Below the pieces are notes generated by a model. That model saw nothing but the letters and a program-made list of their open reading frames with translations. It was not told the origin of the DNA and did not search any database. From positions 248,001-312,000 of the forward strand of contig NOWV01000081.1 of assembly GCA_003344405.1 (NCBI GenBank): 64,000 nucleotides of DNA, in the 5' to 3' direction. Origin of the DNA: Trichoplax sp. H2. Its lineage: Eukaryota; Placozoa; Uniplacotomia; Trichoplacea. A program made the translations under genes and the position numbers. This document shows, piece after piece, positions 55,901 through 64,000 of the stretch. Every line of letters begins with the position of its first letter. Position 1 is the stretch's first letter.

Positions 55901-58900
55901 TTCGTAAGAAAATTTAAACCATGAGGCAGCAAGTTATTGCTAACTATACAAGTATTATTAATTAATTTCGTTGATATGAATTGCAGAGAATTATTACATA
56001 TTCTCTATTTTATTATCGGTACTTTCCAATTTAGATCCGTTGACTTGTAAGTCTCTCTGCTCTAACAATGGCACTTGTCAAAATATACGCAATAGTCATC
56101 GCTGTCTATGCCAACCAGGATATACTGGTTCATCCTGCGATGAAGGTGAAATGTAGCCAAAAATTCTTAGTCTTAACATGAAGATTCGATATAATTCAGA
56201 GCCATGATAAGTTGGATAACTATAGAACTAAAATAAATAACACAATATCTCTAACCCTTGACGCTAATTACCAGTATCTTTCAAATAGAAATTAGCAAAT
56301 GCGCCTTACTCAAACCATGCAAAAACTACGGCCGGTGTACGGATCTGTTTAACGATTACCGATGTAGTTGCAATCAATATTATACAGGAAAAGACTGTGA
56401 GGAAGGTAAATTTTATTTTTCAGTTCTAACCTATATTTTTAAATTCACTTCGATAAACATAGTATATACCGCGTACTGTGGTAACTTCCTATAGTACTGT
56501 AGGTGCTATATAACCATAACGGTAATACCTTACTGAGTCAATTTTTTTTTTAAACTTGATATAATATTTATCATAGATATCAACGAATGTCGCCTTAATC
56601 CATGCCAAAATAATGGCCGATGCATTAATATTGAACGAGGATATCGATGTACTTGTCCGCCTAAATTTGAAGGGCCAACATGCGAAAAAGGTAATTAGAA
56701 TTAGAATTACGAGCCTAGTTTGATTATCGATGGTCCATTGCATTTGTTCGTCAAACATTCGCAGATTAGAAATATACCGATATTAAAAGTTTCTTCCTTG
56801 TCGGTATCTCATTTTCTAATAGAAATTATTGGAGAAATCACGACTTGCAAAGCAGAAAATTCTACCGTGTTCTGGAACGAAACTCTAGCTGGCCGCATCG
56901 CATATGCTAAATGTCCACCTGGTAGTGCAGGTATCATTTGGATAATCCTCCTTTAGTGTTCACATATAATGTATATGAGTATACCATAATTGTGGGACTC
57001 TATCTTAGCTAGACTTGATTTATTGCTTATAAAATATCGATCTTGGCGATGAATAAGCAATAGCACTCTCCGTCTAAAATTAAAGTGCTCCCATAACTAA
57101 TTCCTGTATACTCGTTATCATCATTTTCTTTATTAGCACATTTGATTCTAATGTGCAATGCGTACCCTTTTGCTCTGTTATTCTTTTACTTTACTATTGA
57201 ATATGATTTGAATTATTTACAAATTGGTAAAACAAAGATTTAAGACCAGCTATATTTCTAAACAGATCTATCGATAAATCACCGTGCTTATTAATATATC
57301 TAAATCATTGCCTATACCTACCATTTCTATTAAATGGAATAGAATTTATTGACTGATAGTGTGTAATAAGGTAGCCACTTAGTGCTTATCACGAGTAAAT
57401 AGCACGATTTATCTAAAAACAAGATCATAATTTGCCCGCATATTCATCAGAAGTGAACAAATCTTGATTGTGTATCCGATCGATTCAGTATTAAATCTGT
57501 AGCCCCATCATACCTTTATATAACAAAGAATTGATTAATTAAATATAAATTGTCTCTGCATCAATTTCATTAATTTTATGTTTCAGGTTTAGCAAGCAGA
57601 TTGTGTAAAAATTCTTCAACACCTGCTTGGGATATTCCTGTTTTTACTGCCTGTACATCACCTAAATTTAATTCATTACAAGATAAAGCAAGTATCAAGC
57701 TAAATTGGAATTTATTAAAATTGCTTTAATATTTTTATCTAATTGATCATTTATCTATTGCGACTAGATCGCGAACTTACAAAGTAACAAAAGCAATATT
57801 GGTGAAGTTACCCGAGAATTAGTTAACATTACAACAGTTTCTAAGGATAAACCTTTATTGAGTGGTGATATTCTCGTAGCAACAAATATATTAGAAAACG
57901 TTCTAAATGCAACTACAAACGATAAGCAGCCGACAGATGATGAAGTTGAGGTTAATAAGCGATCATCATTGTTTTGTATCTTTAACCTCAATCTCTTCAT
58001 AAGCTTAAATTACTATCCGATTGAGTAATTTTAAAAGTATATTGGATCAAATTTGATGCTGATACCCTTGAATTACTTCAAAATTTTCAAAATGTCATTT
58101 TTTCGTAGTCTTTTATTGAATCCTCAAGTAACATTGTTCATCAAGCCAATAAAGAATCGTGGAAGGAAATTGACGATGTAAGGAGAGTAATTTAAAGTAC
58201 TGGAAGGCGTTTATCGTAAATTTTATGTGCACAGTAACAATATTTTGTAAATATCTAACGTAAAAGGTATATATGATATTTATAGTTTTTCATCCTTTCT
58301 CGCTCCTTCTACAAACACGTTTCAATATTAAATGATTATCATAACATTTAACTCAGAAAAAACCCAGCCAAGGGATTATGAAAGTCACAGAAATAATTAC
58401 AAGTTATGTAATGAAAAAAGAAATGAAAGAAAATGAAACCAGCTTTGTGGTTGTTTCTGAAAACATTGGTAATTATCAATTCATAACATTGTCCTTTTCA
58501 ATTCGAAAGGATTCTTTGAGTTTAGCAAATAACTTTTGATCCAAATTTATAGCTTTATTTTGTTATATAACAGCCTTGATTCGTAAATCTTGCCCACTAC
58601 GATAAATGTTTTCCAGCAATCAGTAAATTTCTTCGTTGCGGTCCATTATTCTTTTAGTTGCTATGATATAAAATGAAATTGATTTTTATACCTTTTATTT
58701 ACAGTTTATCTAAGTTTATGATAACTAATACCGCAATGACAGAGAAGAATTTCTGTATTTATAGTATCGAAATAAAGGTAGCTACATTATTTTAATATCT
58801 GAGAAAATTGTTTTATTTTAGTTTTAGAATCTAAAGTAATACCTCCTACGGCCAATCAAAGTTATCAGTTTCGGCCATCAGCTCTAGGTGGAACTGGAAA

Positions 58901-61900
58901 ACAAAAGGATACTAGCAGTATTACGCTGCCAGGAGGAATTTTCCAACGAGAAGGTACTGTATATTTTAAAAATTTTAACATAGAAAGTATATTTTGATTA
59001 CTTTGTAGCCTTAAATCATAATAATTAAAACCTAATTTGATCCTATTTCCAATTCTCTCCATTGCAATCTAATAGGTTATAATGGTTCCATCAAGGTTAT
59101 TAGCTTACTGTTTACCTCTATCAGTGATATCTTGGATACTAAAAGCAGGTTTTTAAAAGCTTTTGAAATTGTACGGCATCAGATAAATGACTCGATTTAG
59201 CGCAGCTTATTACATATAGACATTTACGCACTTCACTTTTATGCAGTATTTACTAGTAAATTGTCTATACATTCATTAAATTAATTGAGAAACAGAATAA
59301 AAAAGTATTAATCACGTTATTTTATTTCTAGCAATAAAACTCCAAAAGTCAATTCGGATATTATTTCGACTACTGTGGATCCAAAATTAGACAAAATATT
59401 GAAAAATCCAATCGTCATAGTTTTGCAACATGAAAATTATGTAAATTCGATTTTTATTAAATTATTGACTGAATTTGCTGAGTAGACTAATTTAATATAA
59501 ACACAAAATTGATTCTTTTCATTATTTCCACTATAAAGACATCTTCCAAAGATAACACCTCTTGCGTGTTCTATAACTTTGATATCAGGTTATTTTAATT
59601 ACGCAACTGGAACTTAAAGCTTATTCTATACAATATCTTGACAATATTAATTAAACGAAGAAATATCTCTTCTGTCAAATTTTTTATGGCGACTAATTTA
59701 TACTGAAGAAAGATCACAATGTCTACGGTCACGCTGAAATTAATGTCAGTTAATACACTTATTAATACTATTTAGCTCTTGGGATACCAGTGGATGCAAA
59801 GCTAATTTCACCAACGAAACACATACAATCTGTCACTGTGATCACTTGACGAATTTCGCAGTCTTAGTTAGTCTCCGTGGAGTTTCCGTAAGTTGAAATA
59901 CTAAATTAGGCAATTTTTTATTTATGTAGCAAAATTAATTTCATCTTAGGTCACTCTCCTAAAATCTAGCAATCAATGGCTATACTATACATCGTAGATT
60001 TATGGCTTATCGTCTAGCTGAAATCCTATAGTGCTGTCGCTTTACTTCTAATATTAATATTAAAAGTTTATGAAGCCTTTCTCCAGAATTAGATCATCAT
60101 AGTATTGCTTGCCCTTCAATATTGAAATGATCGCTACGATTCATATCTTTGAATTATCGTTAGATAAAGTTCCTTTCAAGCATTATTAGTCGCAGCAGAT
60201 ATGCATAGATTTGTATGTTTGGTCTTCATATTTTTAAAACATAAAATCTATAAGTGTACACCACATATTTCCAGATCAAGTAGGAGCGATTAATATTTAA
60301 GGATGCGACAGGATAATTCTAATCACATTACTTTACGATACACGGCATAAATGCATATAATTTATGCGTATAAACTGATTATCTCAAACGCTATATATTA
60401 AGGTTTATTAGTGGCCAAAATAGCACCTTTCGTTTCCAGCACAAAGTTATTAATATGATAATGTCAGTAACAGCCACGGACAATTCGCAAACCCCACGTA
60501 CTACTCTTTTTTCAAATACTCGCGCTATTTATTTACTGGTATATACTCTTGAGCGAATATCTAAAATCATGCTTGTGCTATCTTTAGATTATATCATGAT
60601 AACTTAACCTTACATCATTAAGACAAACTGTAATACGACAGAAGTGATTTAGATTATGAGTTTCAATTACTGGCCCTACTTGCTATTCAAGTCAAACAAT
60701 GTTTATACAGATCTTTTATCCTTTAGTTCATATATTATAGGCTATATCACGATATAAGATTTCTAAAGTGTTTGTTGTCCTATTCAATTCACATTTTGTT
60801 CTGAACTGGATTGCTTCCTGCAGGAAAATCCGGAGATTCGATTATCATTGGAAATTCTATCTTACATAGGCTGTGGGCTCTCTATCATTGGCCTCCTCAT
60901 TACTATCTCCGTTTACACTTATTACAGAAGGTTAATTATTACAGGAAATATCTTATTTGCCTAAATATTTATTTAGAACAACTCGAGTTTTTTCGAATTT
61001 TAGGTTTGCTAAATAGGTATTTTTTTCGTTTAATCTAGTCGCATAAAGTCCCCAAACACGGTAATCCATTTAAATTTATTTTCCTGCTTACTACTGGTCA
61101 ATATTATTGTTGTTGCTGGTTTGCAAAGAACAGAAGTAACGGTAAGTATAATGCTAAACATACTAATTGAAAGAAAAGGCATAAATCGGTTTCAGCTCAT
61201 CATTTCGATATTCCCTAAACTAATCCTTAGACGTATCATTGCTACCTTAATTAATTAACACAAGCTCAGCTGCAGTAATGAAATCTTTTAGGATCTCTTC
61301 ATTCATAATTAATTGCTATCCCTAATTATTTATTTAATTAGTCGAATAACTTGCTTCATTAATACAAGCTTTACTGTAATTATGGAACCCTTTACGACCT
61401 CTCCGTTCTTGTCGTATTCTTAATAGGTTATCTGCATCATTATGGCTGCTTTACTGCATTATCTACTTCTTGCAGCCTTCATATGGATGCTAATAGAAGG
61501 CATCAACTTATATCTTATGCTAGTTAAAGTTTTTGGAGCCAAGATAAAACTATACTTATGCTACGCGGCAGGCTATGGTAAATTATTTTTAGCATTAATA
61601 CTTTAATTTATAAACGACTATTTCATCTAGACAACTTAATGAAAAGATTAATTTCATATCTTAACAAAATTTTAGCTTTTGAAAGAGTAAATTGATATAA
61701 AGATATTACAAATTCCTCTTTCTTTGACTAGGAATTCCGGCAGTTATTGTTGCTGGCACGCTTCTTTCTAGTGGTTTGACTATCGGCTTGGAAAATTATA
61801 CTATGAACTCCACGTCAGTAATATCTAATACATATTACGAGTGTATTATGGAATGTTACGGTCGATAATAGTCACTAACTAGTTACTGATCAATTTTAAT

Positions 61901-63046
61901 ACACGAATTCTATAATTTAGGCTTCGAATCAGTAGATTAAATGCCACTTTAATACAAGATTGCGTCCGTTAGTTACAGCAATCACACTTTCTTTAAAATT
62001 TAAGCGAGGTCAAATTAAAAAAATCTCACCCTTACAATAAAATGATACTCAGTAAGCGATAGTATTTCAATACCAAGCAAAAATTAAAATACTAGCAAGC
62101 TTTAAGATTTTATATTTTTAGGCAAACCTTTTCCAACTAGTATTATAAATTCCCAATTTACTAGCGCAATTTTTTTATTTTGGACAAAGGGTAGATTAAA
62201 ATGGTGTTAATATTTTATTATATTTCAGATGTTGGCTAAATAACGATCCACCTGTTATTCTGGGATTTATGGTTCCCGCTGCAGCAATTATTTTAGTAAG
62301 TATACTATATGCAGCAAATGTGTATGTGTATTCGTACTCGGTATTATATATAAGAGGGTGATTACAACTAAATAAATTAAATGATTTTCTCTACTCTGCT
62401 GATACGCAGTAGAATGATAGTGTATCTGTTTCTGATTAAAGCAAACAAGATTCTATAAGTAATTAATTGTATTTATTTAGTACATAAGAGAAAAAGTTAC
62501 ATTATGAAAAAATAATTTACGTGTACATATCTTAATGCTAAATGAATCTTTTATTTTAGGCGAATTTTATCTTTTTCTTTTACGCACTAAAAGTAATGTT
62601 ATCGCCGACAAAGATTAGTAAGAACCAACAAGATAGAAGTAAAATCAAGTGCGTTAATAAATTGCGCGTATGAATTGATAGTTGTTATTTCTATTTTACT
62701 AAAGCTTCATTTTTAGTATCTGAATTGTATTGCAAACTATATTTGGATAATTATCTTGTGCGGCGAATTAAGTATGCTAATGTTAAAATAAATTAGAGTT
62801 GGCTTGAGAGGTTCTGCTGTACTATTACCCCTTCTTGGTGTGGGCTGGATATTGGGATTTCTAGCTGTGAATGAACATTTAGAATTTTTCAAATATCCAT
62901 TTGTGATTGCCAATTCGCTACAAGTAAATGAGATGCTTAATTCGTTAACGTTTAATAAATATATAGATCTACGTGATTTATTAATTTTATTTACTTTAAT
63001 CTAGGGCTTCTTCATTTTTTTATGCTACTGCATCTTCAATACACCG
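46984..63046 (+). CDS. Giant adhesion GPCR: CUB, 19 EGF, IgGFc-binding-like module, HRM, GAIN/GPS, 7TM (at least about 2,210 aa)
   Basis: Exons: 46984-47037, 47437-47509, 47704-47868, 48066-48404 (CUB), EGF exons 48493-48609, 49140-49256, 49515-49631, 49726-49845, 50267-50383, 50790-50906, 51062-51178, 51334-51450, 51606-51722, 51878-51994, 52163-52279, 52431-52547, 52785-52901, 52978-53106, 53205-53318, 53474-53593; 53844-55814; EGF 56035-56145, 56289-56405, 56577-56690; HRM 56823-56930, 57587-57687; GAIN 57768-57950, 58109-58177, 58357-58468, 58822-58953, 59076-59148, 59332-59440, 59713-59744; GPS 59776-59887; 7TM 60824-60930, 61039-61141, 61427-61577, 61732-61813, 62229-62295, 62560-62648, 62797-62923, 63005-63046. 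The sum is 6,630 nt in frame. Signal peptide from [23 protein letters not shown] and [10 protein letters not shown], cleavage tripeptide His-Leu-Thr. TM5 has CWLN in loop 2. EGF exons are all phase 1-1. The intron after 57687 starts GC (gcaagt). The 59713-59744 exon is uncertain. The tail lies beyond 63046. Confidence 0.9.
50790..52430 (+). repeat. Tandem EGF exon + intron array, 272-bp unit, about six near-identical copies
   Basis: EGF exons at 50790, 51062, 51334, 51606, 51878 and 52163 (then a diverged copy at 52431) are spaced 272, 272, 272, 272, 285 and 268 nt. Both exons and introns are almost identical, so whole exon-intron units were duplicated recently. The 285-nt spacing comes from a 13-nt insertion near 52070. 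Each exon is 117 nt, phase 1 at both ends, so every added copy keeps the frame and adds 39 residues with [12 protein letters not shown]. Confidence 0.95.
53844..55814 (+). other. Single 1,971-nt exon of the giant receptor: IgGFc-binding-like region, Ca-binding-like repeats, RTW...DxC domain
   Basis: This intronless 657-residue block sits among 110-120-nt EGF exons. Its first roughly 420 residues (start [16 protein letters not shown]; later [11 protein letters not shown] and [16 protein letters not shown]) resemble the IgGFc-binding N-terminal region found in many invertebrate surface proteins. Then [14 protein letters not shown] and [14 protein letters not shown] form paired Asp-rich loops like MopE/thrombospondin-3-type metal-binding repeats. 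The C-terminal part has [18 protein letters not shown], matching the RTW-x-D-x-C pattern of HYR-like adhesion repeats that are also common in bacterial surface proteins. Many Asn-X-Ser/Thr sites suggest heavy glycosylation. Assignments are from pattern only. Confidence 0.6.
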
Positions 63047-64000
63047 GTATTTATGCTTTATATCTTTGTAGCATTAATAACTACTTAATTATGCCACTAT
63101 CCGGTTTCACTTAACAAGATATCATGAAGTAATCCCGTGCTACTCTAACTAGAAAATTTAAATCATACCAATAATTTTCTACTGTAGTACCCTTAACATT
63201 ATAATCGAGACTGTTTATGATATTTACTATATAGAAAATACTAGAAAATTATTAATTTACTTACCCAGTTAGTAATTTGAAAAGTTTACTAACTTCACCG
63301 CACAGATATGTCTTAATACGGTTTCTTAATGCGAAGGCATTGGCTACGAAAAGATGTAGCAATGTTCTACACTTTCTGTTCATTGGTATTTGTAAATCCT
63401 ATCTCAAGCAAATGCCACCAAATAATATTTAACAGTTATTTTAGCATGTTCTTACCGCAGAAAATATCGACTGAATCTATAAAGTTACTGAAATATAACT
63501 GAGACTTGATACACTTAGTATATTCGTCATACTGTTTCTAATCTGCTTCTTTCTCATTTAGGTTAATATACTCGTAAATAGTTTCACCCATATCATGAAC
63601 TTTCCATTCAAATAATGTCTACCCTACTATCTACAGAACTTCATTTCATTATCATAAACCGATATGGATATTTTATGCTCAAAAATCTTGTAGCGATAGA
63701 CTGATATTTCGCAATTAATGATGCCATATAATAATATACATGTAATTAAAGTTTTCTAGGTTTACTTAAAAATAAATATATTGGTAGTTACCATACCTTA
63801 ATCCTCAATTACTAAAATTTACCTTACTGTAGTCACATTTCAGTACTTTGATATACTTGAAAACGATCATAAATTATTTTCCTATCATTAGCAGCCTTTT
63901 CGATGACGCATTATCATTTTAATAATGCTACCACTATTTATACCTGAGATAGCTCAACTTGTGTAAATTATAAAATAACTTTTATCTTAACATTGATAGG
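63047..64000. other. 3' region of the giant receptor or intergenic; possible last exon at 63562-63615
   Basis: After the TM7 exon, one phase-compatible candidate exists: acceptor CATTTAG, exon 63562-63615, open for 17 codons to TAA (VNILVNSF...). It is weak; the sister receptor has its tail exons 1.3 kb after TM7, so the true tail may lie past the window. Otherwise AT-rich with no gene seen. Confidence 0.3.

Overview
The window is eukaryotic, AT-rich animal genomic DNA with intron-dense genes. Five multi-exon genes and one short single-exon gene can be read by joining exons at GT-AG boundaries in consistent phase. Introns are short (mostly 60-400 bp) and their density is high (29 exons in COG4, 21 in NSUN2, more than 40 in the second receptor). 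The gene set is PAR6 with PB1, semi-CRIB and PDZ, two adhesion GPCRs with GPS cleavage sites, and a syndecan-like membrane tail. Together with the base composition this suggests an early-branching animal. A placozoan (Trichoplax/Hoilungia type) is my best inference, but the window alone cannot prove the species. No CRISPR, tRNA, rRNA or recognisable transposon was seen.

Layout: (1) 136-4667, + strand, NSUN2, an RNA cytosine-5 methyltransferase. (2) 4668-17994, a 13-kb stretch almost without genes, holding a few orphan exon-like segments near 10.5-12.5 kb and a GC-richer promoter-like patch near 16.5 kb. (3) 17995-28014, + strand, an adhesion GPCR with Ig domains, HRM, GAIN/GPS, 7TM and a tail ending in Ser-Ser-Val. 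(4) 28719-35585, - strand, COG4 (Golgi tethering complex), convergent with the receptor. (5) 36926-40122, + strand, PARD6 (cell polarity), divergent from COG4 across a 1.3-kb region full of GTAC-centred palindromes and hairpins. (6) 40123-46247, mostly non-coding. It carries more of the palindromic motif, a short tandem array, a perfect 16-bp-arm hairpin, and at 42417-42641 a 74-residue protein that looks like the transmembrane and cytoplasmic part of a syndecan. (7) 46248-46878, - strand, a small unidentified multi-exon gene, divergent by about 105 bp from (8). (8) 46984-63046 (possibly to 63615), + strand, a very large adhesion GPCR of at least about 2,210 residues: CUB, 16 EGF, one 1,971-nt exon with an IgGFc-binding-like region plus DxDxDG repeats, 3 EGF, HRM, GAIN/GPS, 7TM.

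Several genes touch a common theme. PAR6 is a PDZ polarity adaptor. The syndecan-like protein ends in Glu-Trp-Tyr-Ala and the first receptor ends in Ser-Ser-Val, both PDZ-ligand-like tails. Whether this clustering is functional is inference only.

Most unusual structures: the near-identical 272-bp exon-plus-intron tandem repeats in the EGF region (about 50.8-52.4 kb), which show a two-unit higher-order pattern; the apparently ectodomain-less syndecan-like gene; and the TGTACAGTACTGTACA-type motif, strongly concentrated between 35.6 and 45.1 kb.
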